Shown in pieces: positions 49,512 to 57,956 of a stretch of 64,000 nucleotides of DNA. The position numbers and the translations under genes were made by a program. The notes beneath the pieces were generated by a model. That model had not been told where the DNA came from. It saw only the letters and a list, made by a program, of their open reading frames with translations, and made no database searches. This DNA comes from Maribellus comscasis (GTDB taxonomy: Bacteria; Bacteroidota; Bacteroidia; Bacteroidales; Prolixibacteraceae), in the NCBI RefSeq assembly GCF_009762775.1, contig NZ_CP046401.1, positions 930,001 through 994,000 of the forward strand, written 5' to 3'. Position 1 is the first letter of the stretch. The number at the start of each line of letters is the position of its first letter.

Positions 49512-51701
49512 TTAACTTCCTAATTCCAACTGATTTTTTACCAGCCTGTAATATTTTCCTTTTTTATCAATTAATTCCTGATGTTTCCCTATTTCAACAA
49601 TTTGTCCTTTTTCAAGAACCACAATCTGATCGGCATTTTTCACAGTGCTCAAACGGTGAGCAACCACCACCACTGTTTTTCCTTTTGAAAACTCATCCAT
49701 ATTTTCCATGATGAGTTTTTCGTTATTTGCATCAAGTGCATTTGTTGCCTCGTCAAAAAACAAATAGCTTGGATTTTTGTATATAGCCCGGGCAATTAAA
49801 ATCCGTTGCTTTTGCCCCTGGCTCAGCCCTGATCCTTCCTGCCCGATAACGGTATTGTAACTTAAGGGCAACGAGTCGATATAATCCTGAATATTAGCCA
49901 TCTTTACTGCATGCAAAAACAGCTGTTCGTCAATTGCTCCCTCGCTTACCACAATATTCCGTGCTATGGAATCGGAAAAAATAAAACCATCCTGCATAAC
50001 CACACCACATTTGTCGCGCCACATGGGCTGGTAATAGTTCGCCAGTCGTACACCACCAATTTTTATTTCGCCCTCCACCGGCTGATAAAATCCGAGCATT
50101 AATTTTATTAATGTCGTCTTTCCGCTTCCGCTGGTTCCAACAATAGCAGTTGTTTTATTTTCCGGAATTTCAAGATTGATATTATTTAATACTTTGGGTG
50201 ACCGCGGCCCCTCATATTGAAATACAAGATTGGAAATGGATATGCTTTTATTTTCGGGAAGCATTTTAACTTTTGTTCCTGCAAATTCCTGCTCATCCTT
50301 TTTCTCATGTATCTCAGCCAAACGTTCCAGACTTATTTTTGCATCCTGTGCCTGATGCATAAAATATATTAACTGCCGGAGCGGACTGTTTAGCTGCCCT
50401 AATATATATTGTATGGCCAACATCATCCCAAGGGTTAATTCTCCGTTGATAACCCCGGTTGCGGCAATTACAATTATCAAGATGTTTTTTGTTTCGTTAA
50501 TAAATACCGAGCCGGCGTTTTGGTATTGTTCCAGGGCCAGACTCTTTACACTTACCTTAAACAGCCCGGCTTGTATACGCTCCCACTCCCAGCGTTTTTC
50601 TTTTTCGTAGTTATTAAGCTTTATTTCCTGCATCCCGTTAATAATCTGGATGAGTTTGCTTTGATTCTCCGATAATTTTCTAAACCGTTTATAATCGAGC
50701 TCCCGTCTTCGTTTCATAAAAATATAAACCCATACAAAATAAAGTACTGAGCCCACAATAAAAATCAGGAGTATCTTCAAGCTGTATATAGCGAGCACAA
50801 CAGCAAAAATTACCAGGCTGAACATCGAAAACAAAATACCGATGGATTGTGCGGTGAGAAAGCGTTCTATTCTGCCATGATCTTCAATACGTTGTAAAAT
50901 ATCTCCTATCATTTTTGAATCGAAGAATCCGAGCGGAAGTTTCATCAGTTTTATCAGGAAGTCGGAAATAATTGAAATATTTATTCGTGTTGAAATATGA
51001 AGCAAAATCCAGGACCGAATAAAATCGACCGACATACGACTGATAAACAAAACCATTTGTGCAGCCAGAACCAGATAGATAAAACCAATGTCCTGGTTAC
51101 TGATTCCGACGTCGATAATACTTTGTGTAAGAAATGGCAAAACCAACTGAATTAGACTGCCAAGAAAAAAACCAAGAAGCAATTGAATCACCAGTTTCCG
51201 GTAGGGTTTCAAATAGTTTAACACAAACCTGAAACCCGTCCGTTTTACTTTTTCATCGGCTTCCTGGTAAAAATCGGGAGTGGGTTGCAACAACAGGCAA
51301 ATCCCTTTTTCCTCCCCTTCCTTTACTGTAGCGAGCCACTTTTGTCTGAACTCGCTTTCAGAATATTCAAGCCTCCCAAAAGCCGGATCGGCGACAAAAA
51401 CTTTTCCTTTTTTGAATTTGTAAACCACTACAAAATGGTTTTGCCCCCAGTGAACAATACACGGAAGCGGAGCTTCTTTTTTTAACTGCCCGAACGAAAT
51501 TTTCACCCCCATCGAACGCAAACCGATTCCTTCGGCGGCGTCGCTGATACCAAGTAAAGAAACCCCCTCGCGGGTAATAAATGACTTCTCCCGTAAAAAT
51601 TCAGTGGAAAAATGTTTCCCGTAATATTTTGCGACCATCCGCAAACAACTTGGGCCGCAGTCCATTGCATCGTATTGCTGGTAAAACGGGAATTTTGACA
51701 T
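49512..51701 (-). CDS. Peptidase-containing ABC exporter (C39 peptidase, bacteriocin/peptide type)
   Basis: This 729-residue exporter cuts double-glycine leaders and exports the core peptide. The C39 peptidase domain (about 1-130) has catalytic Cys15 (DCGPSC), His89 (NHFVVVY) and Asp105 (ADPAFG). Then follow about six membrane helices (about 165-440) and an ATP-binding domain with Walker A GTSGSGKTT, signature LSQGQKQR (instead of LSGGQ) and Walker B YLFFDEAT. All catalytic residues are intact, so it should be active. It is upstream of the HlyD-type adaptor and divergent from a LytTR regulator. No substrate gene with a GG leader was seen nearby. Confidence 0.95.
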   Translation of the reverse strand: MSKFPFYQQYDAMDCGPSCLRMVAKYYGKHFSTEFLREKSFITREGVSLLGISDAAEGIGLRSMGVKISFGQLKKEAPLPCIVHWGQNHFVVVYKFKKGKVFVADPAFGRLEYSESEFRQKWLATVKEGEEKGICLLLQPTPDFYQEADEKVKRTGFRFVLNYLKPYRKLVIQLLLGFFLGSLIQLVLPFLTQSIIDVGISNQDIGFIYLVLAAQMVLFISRMSVDFIRSWILLHISTRINISIISDFLIKLMKLPLGFFDSKMIGDILQRIEDHGRIERFLTAQSIGILFSMFSLVIFAVVLAIYSLKILLIFIVGSVLYFVWVYIFMKRRRELDYKRFRKLSENQSKLIQIINGMQEIKLNNYEKEKRWEWERIQAGLFKVSVKSLALEQYQNAGSVFINETKNILIIVIAATGVINGELTLGMMLAIQYILGQLNSPLRQLIYFMHQAQDAKISLERLAEIHEKKDEQEFAGTKVKMLPENKSISISNLVFQYEGPRSPKVLNNINLEIPENKTTAIVGTSGSGKTTLIKLMLGFYQPVEGEIKIGGVRLANYYQPMWRDKCGVVMQDGFIFSDSIARNIVVSEGAIDEQLFLHAVKMANIQDYIDSLPLSYNTVIGQEGSGLSQGQKQRILIARAIYKNPSYLFFDEATNALDANNEKLIMENMDEFSKGKTVVVVAHRLSTVKNADQIVVLEKGQIVEIGKHQELIDKKGKYYRLVKNQLELGS

Positions 51702-52257
51702 GCCGGTTTTTTTGATTTCGAAAGATAAGAAAAAAATATATTGGGTTCTAAAAACAATAATTACAAAATACGAATGCAGATGTTACGGATTGAAACCATT
51801 CTGAATTATTAAAACTAATAGTGCGGCGGTTTTCTTTATGAAGCAATATTCATTTTTTAACCTTTGAAGGATTTTTAAACAAATCAGAAAAACTTCCAAA
51901 AACAACAACCATGCTGATAATCAATACAAAACAAAAAAAATCATTTAACTTTTTCTTATTCCGGTTAACATTTCTTTGGCTTAAATAAGAAATATTAGTT
52001 AGGACAAAAATCCGTTTCCCTGTACCTTGCCATAAATTAACCGGCAAAAAAAAATGAAAATAAATGGTACTTCCGGCAACTTTTCCGCAGCTTTATCCAT
52101 CTTCCTTTCAGAAATAAAAATAAAAAAACAGATCATTTTTTTATGGTATTTAAATACTTTCCTGTAGTAAGTAATATCAAACCTGAAAATTGTGCAGAAA
52201 ACAAAATGTATTTAAACAACAATGTGGTGTGAAAATTAAAAGAAAAAAATCAGAGTT
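51702..52257. other. 556-base divergent spacer without a convincing gene
   Basis: This AT-rich region separates the exporter (-) from the LytTR gene (+). It must contain the promoters for both, but no clear TAnnTTTG box was found. A minus-strand 65-codon ORF (51850-52047) with one hydrophobic segment (FFCFVLIISMVVVFGSF) and a plus-strand 36-codon ORF (52054-52164) are present. Neither has a double-glycine leader, and neither can be called a gene with confidence. Confidence 0.5.
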
Positions 52258-52992
52258 ATGAGGTGCATTGTTATTAAAAAGCCAACAGAACAAATTAATC
52301 TTATCGAGTTTATAAAAACAGTTCCGTATTTTGATTTGGTTGCCAGTTGTACTTCGGTTTTCGAAGCATACGAAATACTACAAACACAGCCAATTGATCT
52401 TATTTTTATTGATACCGATTTATCAAAAATATCCGGGCTTGATTTTATAAAGAGTCTCGATGATAAACCCTTATTTATTTTTTATTCATCAAATGCCAAT
52501 CTTGCCATTGAAGGTTTTAACCTGAATGCAATTGACTTTTTGTTAAAACCATTTTCTTTTGACCGCTTTTTAAAGGCTGCCAATAAAGCCCTTCTTCATT
52601 ATACATTTCGTGAGAAAAAATCGGGACACGAAAAAGAAAAGGAAAGTGTGGAAAACAATGGCCAGTCCAATGAGTTTGTGCTGGTAAAGACCGATTACCA
52701 GACCATTTTGGTGCGGCTCGACAACATTCTTTATATTGAAGGATTAAAAGATTATATTAAAATATATACCTCACAAAATGCCAAACCGATTATTACATTA
52801 AATTCATTAAAACGTCTACAGCAAAATCTCCCGTCCGAGAAGTTTTCACGGATTCACAAGTCATATATTGTTGGGCTTGACCACATAAAGGCAATCAACA
52901 AAACCCAGGTGGTTATAAACGATAAATACATTCCGATTGGAGAAAGCTATAAAAACATTTTTTTGAACCGGATGGAAGAACTGAGGATCTGA
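52258..52992 (+). CDS. LytTR-family response regulator with degenerate receiver
   Basis: The 244-residue protein has an N-terminal receiver (about 1-115) and a C-terminal LytTR DNA-binding domain (about 140-240: VLVKTDYQTILVRLDNILYIE, RIHKSYIVGLDHIKAI). The phospho-acceptor D52 (IFIDTD), S77 and K97 (LLKPF) are present. The usual acidic pair near the N-terminus (IDDE) is replaced by IKKP, so Mg2+ binding and phosphorylation are doubtful. No histidine kinase lies next to it. It is divergent from the exporter pair, as regulators of peptide-export systems often are. Confidence 0.92.
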   Translation: MRCIVIKKPTEQINLIEFIKTVPYFDLVASCTSVFEAYEILQTQPIDLIFIDTDLSKISGLDFIKSLDDKPLFIFYSSNANLAIEGFNLNAIDFLLKPFSFDRFLKAANKALLHYTFREKKSGHEKEKESVENNGQSNEFVLVKTDYQTILVRLDNILYIEGLKDYIKIYTSQNAKPIITLNSLKRLQQNLPSEKFSRIHKSYIVGLDHIKAINKTQVVINDKYIPIGESYKNIFLNRMEELRI

Positions 52993-53297
52993 TTACCCAA
53001 AATCCCTGATTCATTGTTCCGTTTTTATCGTATGATTGTGCGCACCTTTCGCTTTTTTTGATTGCATTCCTGCGAAAGCCCGGGCAGTCTTCTTATCTTA
53101 ATCCAGTTTATTGAAAAAATCGATTAGATTAGGGATGAAAATATCTAATCTTTTAGAGCTGATTAATTCACTAGCTAAGGTAAAATCTTGAGGAATTTTT
53201 TGGAAAAAATGAAAGGGTAAACGGATGAAAACAAATGATAATAAAGGGATACAAAATAAAATAAACGTAATTTAACGTTAGTCAATATTTAAACCAG
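52993..53297. other. 305-base spacer between LytTR and TetR genes
   Basis: No gene is seen. An inverted repeat AGATTAG (53126-53132)/CTAATCT (53145-53151) is followed by TTTT on the plus strand and could end the LytTR transcript. Near the right end, TAACGTTA is an 8-base palindrome just upstream of the TetR start and may be part of an operator. Confidence 0.4.
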
Positions 53298-53825
53298 ATG
53301 AAAGATATACAAAAGGATTGGATAGAAACAGGATACCGTACCTTTGCATTAGAAGGCCCGAAAGGGCTTAAAATTGAACGGATTTCAAAAGAAATAGGGA
53401 AAAATAAATCTTCTTTCTATCACCTTTTTGCTGATCTTGAAATATTCACAAGTATATTGTTATCACACCACATAGAACAGTCTAAAATTGTGACTGTAAA
53501 AGAATCGGGTTGTACAGACCTTAATGACTTAATAGAGGTATTAGTTGAACATAAAATCGACCTCTTATTCAATCGGCAATTGCGAGTAAATAGAGAAAAT
53601 ATTGAGTTCAAAAAATGTTTTCAAACCGTAAATGAGATGACCATCCTGGCAATTGTTCCTTTATGGTACGAGTTGCTCAGTATTGATAAGAATTTACCCT
53701 TAAATGAATTAGTTTTAAAACTTTCACTCGAAAATTTTTTCCTTCAAATAACAGATGAAACAATAAATAAAGATTGGCTTCACGAATATTTTAAAGGCTT
53801 AAAAACTTTAGTATCAAAAGTCTGA
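53298..53825 (+). CDS. TetR-family transcriptional regulator
   Basis: The 175-residue protein has an N-terminal helix-turn-helix (about 20-50: LKIERISKEIGKNKSSFYHLF) of the TetR type. The C-terminal ligand domain is not conserved enough to suggest a ligand. It is followed after 93 bases by an SDR oxidoreductase on the same strand; two palindromes in that gap are candidate operators. It probably represses itself or the SDR gene. Confidence 0.88.
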   Translation: MKDIQKDWIETGYRTFALEGPKGLKIERISKEIGKNKSSFYHLFADLEIFTSILLSHHIEQSKIVTVKESGCTDLNDLIEVLVEHKIDLLFNRQLRVNRENIEFKKCFQTVNEMTILAIVPLWYELLSIDKNLPLNELVLKLSLENFFLQITDETINKDWLHEYFKGLKTLVSKV

Positions 53826-53848
53826 TTAATATATTGAACTTTTAGCGA

Positions 53849-53880
53849 TTAGACGGAGGCGTCTAAAATACCTCGTATTT
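53849..53880. promoter_or_regulatory. Two palindromes between TetR and SDR genes, candidate TetR operators
   Basis: TTAGACG-GAGG-CGTCTAA (53849-53866) and AAATAC-CTC-GTATTT (53866-53880) are both perfect inverted repeats that share one base. They lie between the TetR stop and the SDR start. Their symmetry and position fit operator sites, but binding is not shown. Confidence 0.45.
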
Positions 53881-53918
53881 AGTACGTTAATTTGACCGTA
53901 ATTAAAAAACAAATAATT

Positions 53919-54683
53919 ATGGAAGGATTAAAAAACAAAGTTTACGTATTCGCAGGAGCCGGAGGCATTGCAGACGGGGTGGCACAATTTTTAGGTACCG
54001 GAGGTGCCAAAATTGTAGTTGGTGATATTGTTTTATCAAACGCTCAGAGATGTGTGGATGTTATAAAAGAATCCGGAGGAGATGGAATTGCGACAACACT
54101 GGACATTTCTAATGAAGGACAGGTTAAGAATTTGATTTCTTTGGGTGTAAATACCTATGGAAAAATAAATGGATTATTCAATGTTGCGGCAAACATAAAT
54201 CCGGAGGAAGTGGCAAAGGATACAAATCCATTGGATATAGATATACAAGACTGGCAAAAAAATATCGATATCAATTTAACCGGTTATTTATTAACCTCTA
54301 AATATGCGTTACCACACATTTTGGAAGCAGGAGGAGGCTCTATTGTCAATACAATATCTGATGCTGTGTATGCTGCGATGCCTGATAAATTAAGCTATTC
54401 GGTTACAAAAGCAGGAATCGGAGCTTTGACAAGAAATGTAGCCAGCAGATTTGGGAAGCAAGGCGTTCGTTGTAATGCTGTTTCTCCAGGTTTAGTTGTA
54501 ACTGAGAGTGGTTTAAAAAACTCCGGTCATTTGGTAGAAATGGTTATGCAAATGATACCTGCCCCACGTGTTGGAAAACCTGAAGATATGGGAGCTATGG
54601 TTGCTTTTCTGCTTTCAGATAATTCTGAATGGATTACGGGTCAAACTATATGTGTGGATGGCGGTGCCGTAATGAGAACTTGA
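53919..54683 (+). CDS. Short-chain dehydrogenase/reductase (SDR)
   Basis: The ATG at 53919 (MEGLKNKVYVFAGAGGIADG) gives 254 residues; the frame extends to a TTG at 53892 but the ATG is preferred. The Rossmann nucleotide motif is AGAGGIADG, a variant of TGxxxGIG. The catalytic set is S147, Y160 and K164 (SYSVTK). VRCNAVSPGLV and the end QTICVDGGAVM are typical of classical SDRs. Substrate is unknown. It is probably controlled by the TetR gene upstream. Confidence 0.93.
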   Translation: MEGLKNKVYVFAGAGGIADGVAQFLGTGGAKIVVGDIVLSNAQRCVDVIKESGGDGIATTLDISNEGQVKNLISLGVNTYGKINGLFNVAANINPEEVAKDTNPLDIDIQDWQKNIDINLTGYLLTSKYALPHILEAGGGSIVNTISDAVYAAMPDKLSYSVTKAGIGALTRNVASRFGKQGVRCNAVSPGLVVTESGLKNSGHLVEMVMQMIPAPRVGKPEDMGAMVAFLLSDNSEWITGQTICVDGGAVMRT

Positions 54684-54991
54684 TTCTCAAGCATATGTAA
54701 TAATTGGATTACATTCAGATTAATAAAACACCCATATTATTATGTATAAGAAATAGCGGTTTGAGTGCCAACTCGAACCGTTTTTTCATTAGATTAAAGT
54801 ATCTTGTAAACCGAAAAGTAATTGCAATAAATCCGCTACTGCTCTTACACGATATTGTTGAAGCACATTCAGCAAGCGCTGACTTTTGTCGGCGAAACTT
54901 CGTTTCAATGTGTCCAAAAGAAATGTGCTTCAATGCTGAGCTAAGCATTGTGCCCAATTGCAAAAAACATACTGCAATGATAAAACTACAG
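54684..54991. other. 308-base structured spacer upstream of the hydrolase gene
   Basis: The hydrolase frame happens to stay open through this stretch, but it encodes nothing convincing. It contains a 12-bp inverted repeat, TTGAAGCACATT (54858-54869)/AATGTGCTTCAA (54922-54933). Next to it is CAATGCT-GAGCTA-AGCATTG (54931-54950), and inside it are the small hairpins TCAGC-AAGC-GCTGA and GAAAC-TTC-GTTTC. Such dense pairing suggests a structured RNA or DNA element of unknown role. Confidence 0.5.
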
Positions 54992-56458
54992 ATGAATAAA
55001 TTAGGATTATTTATATTAATGCTTCTTGCCATTCCTCAGATTACTGTTTGTCAGAATGGAGAGAAAGAGTATAATATTGGTTACAAATCAAACGTGTATA
55101 GAGATTATTCTCGTGATGATAATTTGTTAAACAAAGAACAGAATTTGCGGAATTCAATAAACAACTATCGGGTTGTTACCATATCAATGTGGTATCCATC
55201 AAACATTACAGAGTCTGATGAAAAAGTGAAATTTGGTAATTTTTTACCCACAATTGAATTGAATGAGAAAAAAGATTACAATGTAAAAGATTCTATAATA
55301 AGCCCTGCTGATAAATTTGCTGACTATTATAACATCAGTAAGGCTCATTTTTCAAGTCTAATAAATTACACAACACAATCATATTTAAACTCAAAACACT
55401 TAGATGAAAAATATCCTTTAGTAATATATATTCCCGGAATGAATGGGTTTTCTTTTGAAAATCATATGTTATGTGAGGAAATTGCGAAGCAAGGATATGT
55501 TGTAATATCCTTCAATTCCAAAGGTTCAGATAAGAGATGGATGGAGCCCAATACGATAGATTATGAGAATCAAATACGTGATGTTCAGTTTTTAATCGCA
55601 GAAACAAATAACTTATCATTTGTCGACAATTCTAAAATCTGTTTAGTTGGTCATAGCATAGGGGGATATGTAAATATATTGACAAAAATAAGGGATAACA
55701 GAATTTCCTCACTGGTGTCGCTTGATGGTTCAATAGTACATGACTTAAACAGATATAAGGAATTTGTTTACAACGATTTAAATAAAGTAAATTGTCCGGT
55801 TTTGTCAATTTCAACCCAAGATTTCAATAAAGCAAGGATATATCTTGATAGTATGAGTCACGCTGACAGATACTATTGCAAAACTTTAACTTTTAATCAT
55901 AAAGATTTTAAATCAATCACATATTTACTACAAACCTCTGTTGATTCAGTAAAATTTAAAGCGTACCAGAAATTAAACAATCTGATAGTATTATTTATAA
56001 ATAAAGTCAATAACAATAAAAAACAGGGAGGATTTGATGAATTAAGCAATAATCTGTCAAACAGTGGACTTGTCACAACCTCATATTTACCTTCGATACC
56101 CGATTTTTCTGACTTTAAATTTATGGTTTATAACGCCAATTTTGATAATATGATAAGGGTATATAAAAATACAGTTAAACAACACCCGTCGTTTGAACTT
56201 TCAAAAAATGAATTATACGATTGGGGAAATAGCTTGAGATATTACGGTTATTTCAGCCAGGCTATTCAAGTTTATCAGCTACTTATTGATTTGTATCCTG
56301 ATTATATTTCAGGTTACAATGGAATGGCAAGAACACTTTTATTGCAAGACGATAATAAAGAAGCAATAAAGGTTTATAAACTTGCATTGAAAATTGATCC
56401 CAATAATGAAAGCATCAAAAGGAAATTAAATAAAATGACAACAGAAAAAAGCAACTAA
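54992..56458 (+). CDS. Secreted alpha/beta hydrolase with C-terminal TPR repeats
   Basis: The ATG at 54992 gives 488 residues starting with a signal peptide (about 1-21, LGLFILMLLAIPQITVCQ). The hydrolase domain (about 45-340) has the nucleophile elbow GHSIGG (S222) after LVIYIPGMNGFSFENH, typical of dienelactone-hydrolase/PAF-acetylhydrolase-like esterases. The C-terminal 80 residues contain TPR-like helices (YFSQAIQVYQLLIDLYPDY, KEAIKVYKLALKIDPNN). Substrate is unknown. The start choice rests on the signal peptide; longer frames reach 54704. It is a lone gene flanked by structured spacers. Confidence 0.82.
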   Translation: MNKLGLFILMLLAIPQITVCQNGEKEYNIGYKSNVYRDYSRDDNLLNKEQNLRNSINNYRVVTISMWYPSNITESDEKVKFGNFLPTIELNEKKDYNVKDSIISPADKFADYYNISKAHFSSLINYTTQSYLNSKHLDEKYPLVIYIPGMNGFSFENHMLCEEIAKQGYVVISFNSKGSDKRWMEPNTIDYENQIRDVQFLIAETNNLSFVDNSKICLVGHSIGGYVNILTKIRDNRISSLVSLDGSIVHDLNRYKEFVYNDLNKVNCPVLSISTQDFNKARIYLDSMSHADRYYCKTLTFNHKDFKSITYLLQTSVDSVKFKAYQKLNNLIVLFINKVNNNKKQGGFDELSNNLSNSGLVTTSYLPSIPDFSDFKFMVYNANFDNMIRVYKNTVKQHPSFELSKNELYDWGNSLRYYGYFSQAIQVYQLLIDLYPDYISGYNGMARTLLLQDDNKEAIKVYKLALKIDPNNESIKRKLNKMTTEKSN

Positions 56459-56499
56459 AGCCCAACATATGGTATTTGACATGGCTGGAGGGTGGCTCG
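56459..56499 (+). repeat. Cassette-boundary-like element E1
   Basis: Immediately after the hydrolase stop comes a segment that shares features with 56971-57014: CCAAC at the left, ACAT in the middle, AGGGTGG near the right and a terminal TCG. Its ends (AGCC and GGCT) can pair. A hairpin GTCAGAC-TCTC-GTCTGAC (56546-56563) follows. A related pair of elements after two consecutive genes hints at cassette boundaries, but the similarity is short. Confidence 0.35.
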
Positions 56500-56565
56500 A
56501 ATCTACACAGTCGAATCTTGTGCCTGCCTCGTTTTCGGTCGGACAGTCAGACTCTCGTCTGACAA

Positions 56566-56664
56566 GTAACTATTGGAAAAACATTTGATCAAATTGAATC
56601 AGATTTTAAAAATTACAGAGAAATTGCAGACAGAACAAAAAAAATAAAAAACAAAAATGACTAA
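56566..56664 (+). pseudogene. 3' remnant of an unknown gene
   Basis: A 32-codon frame without a start codon encodes GKTFDQIESDFKNYREIADR and more before its stop, with a protein-like composition unlike random AT-rich DNA. It overlaps the start of the next gene by a few bases. It may be the tail of a deleted gene; the parent family is not recognised. Confidence 0.3.
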
Positions 56665-56968
56665 TTTTCAAGAATCAAAAGAATATAAAGACAGGCTGGA
56701 AAAGATTGAAAAAATCAAAAATATTCTTACAAATTGGAATCCGTTAGGAGAACAGGCAAAAAGTGTAAGTGACCTTGATAATTATGATACCGAGGCAAAT
56801 GATATTTACTTCCATTTTGTAAGCGAAATAGATTTTCAAAAAAGTAAAAACCCGTTAAAAAGAATCCAAACAATAACAAAAGAAGTATTAAACGAGGCAT
56901 TCAATCTTTGGTTAAGTGACAAAGAATGTGAAAAACCAGCTAAAAATATAATGGAAATACTAAAATAA
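56657..56968 (+). CDS. Small DUF1871-like protein
   Basis: The 103-residue protein shows the pattern ILTNWNPLG followed by YDTEAND, reminiscent of DUF1871 proteins (WDPxG and YxTEA), and a C-terminal helix region ending CEKPAKNIMEILK. No signal peptide is present. The function is unknown; such small single-domain proteins sometimes act as immunity proteins, which is only a possibility here. It is flanked by the two similar spacer elements. Confidence 0.55.
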   Translation: MTNFQESKEYKDRLEKIEKIKNILTNWNPLGEQAKSVSDLDNYDTEANDIYFHFVSEIDFQKSKNPLKRIQTITKEVLNEAFNLWLSDKECEKPAKNIMEILK

Positions 56969-56970
56969 AA

Positions 56971-57014
56971 CACCAACGCATAAACCACTGCACATCATAG
57001 GGTGGGGTTGGTCG
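56971..57014 (+). repeat. Cassette-boundary-like element E2
   Basis: It follows the stop of the DUF1871-like gene by two bases. ACCAAC at the left and GTTGGT at the right are complementary, with AACCAC and GTGGGGTT pairing further in, so it can form a long hairpin. It shares CCAAC, ACAT, AGGGTGG and TCG with E1. Confidence 0.35.
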
Positions 57015-57031
57015 TAATAAACAGTTAATCA

Positions 57032-57296
57032 ATGAGAGACCGGATATTAATATTAGTCATTCTAATCTTCGTTCCGTATAGCAATAAAGGACAAGAGAGA
57101 GAATGGCTGTTAAACAAAGATTCTGTTTTTACATCTATTTCTTCTGAACATTTTAATCTGTCATTAGTGTCCGGTAAAAATTTACCGGACACTAATGTTG
57201 CAAAATAATCGGGCATTACCGTTACAAAAGGTAGAAAAACAAAATAATCAGTGGGTTTTCAGCGAACAAAAAGGATTGAAACCGTATATTTCATAA
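57032..57296 (+). pseudogene. Broken gene for a small exported protein, interrupted by a palindrome
   Basis: The 5' part (57032-57161) encodes a signal-peptide-like start (MRDRILILVILIFVPYSNKGQ) and about 23 more residues. It then runs into a perfect 36-base palindrome. Past it, another frame (57198-57296) encodes a protein-like 3' part (LPLQKVEKQNNQWVFSEQKG, then a stop). A 58-codon ORF reads through the palindrome and stops at 57208. The simplest reading is one gene split by insertion, but joining the two halves by removing exactly 36 bases does not restore the frame. Confidence 0.4.
57162..57197. repeat. Perfect 36-base palindrome (two 17-base arms, AA spacer)
   Basis: CATTAGTGTCCGGTAAA (57162-57178) and TTTACCGGACACTAATG (57181-57197) are exact inverted copies. 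Such perfect arms are unusual in this AT-rich region and resemble two insertion-sequence ends joined head to head, or a minimal non-autonomous element. No transposase gene is near and no target duplication is evident. Confidence 0.7.
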
Positions 57297-57314
57297 TAAA
57301 AACAAAAAATCCCG

Positions 57315-57956
57315 ATGACCTATTTTAATAAAAAAACCAGAATAACCGCATCGGCAATGGGAGTGTTGCTTGGTTTGGCAGGCATTGTTAATCACGGAGT
57401 ATTTGAGATTCTTCAGGGCTTTACTCCTACCAACGGATTTTATATTGAAGCCATTGGCGAAGCCCATCGATTTTGGCTTTATGGAACGGAAGGGGCTTTT
57501 ACAATAATTCATAATTTTCTGATTACAGGCATTTTTGCAGTCCTGGCAGGTTTAGCCATAATTGTTTGGTCTTTGAAGTATATCCATACCAAACATGGTA
57601 CAACCATTTTCCTGTTATTAACTGTTTTATTAATTCTTGTTGGCGGTGGAATCGGTTTTATTATCGTTTTTATTCCCACATGGGCTTTTGCCAGCCAAAT
57701 AAACAAAGCGCTGGGTTGGTGGAAAAAAATATTTCCCTTCGGCCTAAGAAAAATATTGTCTTCGTTTTGGATCTTCAGTTTAGCTGCAGCAATGATTTCG
57801 TGGTTGATTGTTATGGAACTGGGAATTTTTGGTTATATCCCGGGGCAAAACAATCCTGACATCATCCTAGACACTGTTTTCATATTATTATTTTCTTCAG
57901 CATTTTTAACATGTATAAGCTTTATTTGCGCATATTCCGGAGATATCAACCGGTGA
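57315..57956 (+). CDS. Integral membrane protein of unknown function
   Basis: The 213-residue protein has about five membrane helices: VLLGLAGIVNHGVFEIL, FLITGIFAVLAGLAIIVW, IFLLLTVLLILVGGGIGFII, then IFSLAAAMISWLIVMELGIF and VFILLFSSAFLTCISFI. No family motif or catalytic residue is recognised. It is a lone gene between the broken gene and an acyltransferase, in the same orientation as both. Confidence 0.75.
   Translation: MTYFNKKTRITASAMGVLLGLAGIVNHGVFEILQGFTPTNGFYIEAIGEAHRFWLYGTEGAFTIIHNFLITGIFAVLAGLAIIVWSLKYIHTKHGTTIFLLLTVLLILVGGGIGFIIVFIPTWAFASQINKALGWWKKIFPFGLRKILSSFWIFSLAAAMISWLIVMELGIFGYIPGQNNPDIILDTVFILLFSSAFLTCISFICAYSGDINR

Noticed and set aside
54704..54991. N-terminal extension of the alpha/beta hydrolase frame
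   Set aside because: It covers a hairpin-rich spacer, encodes no recognisable domain, and would bury the clear signal peptide that begins at 54992.
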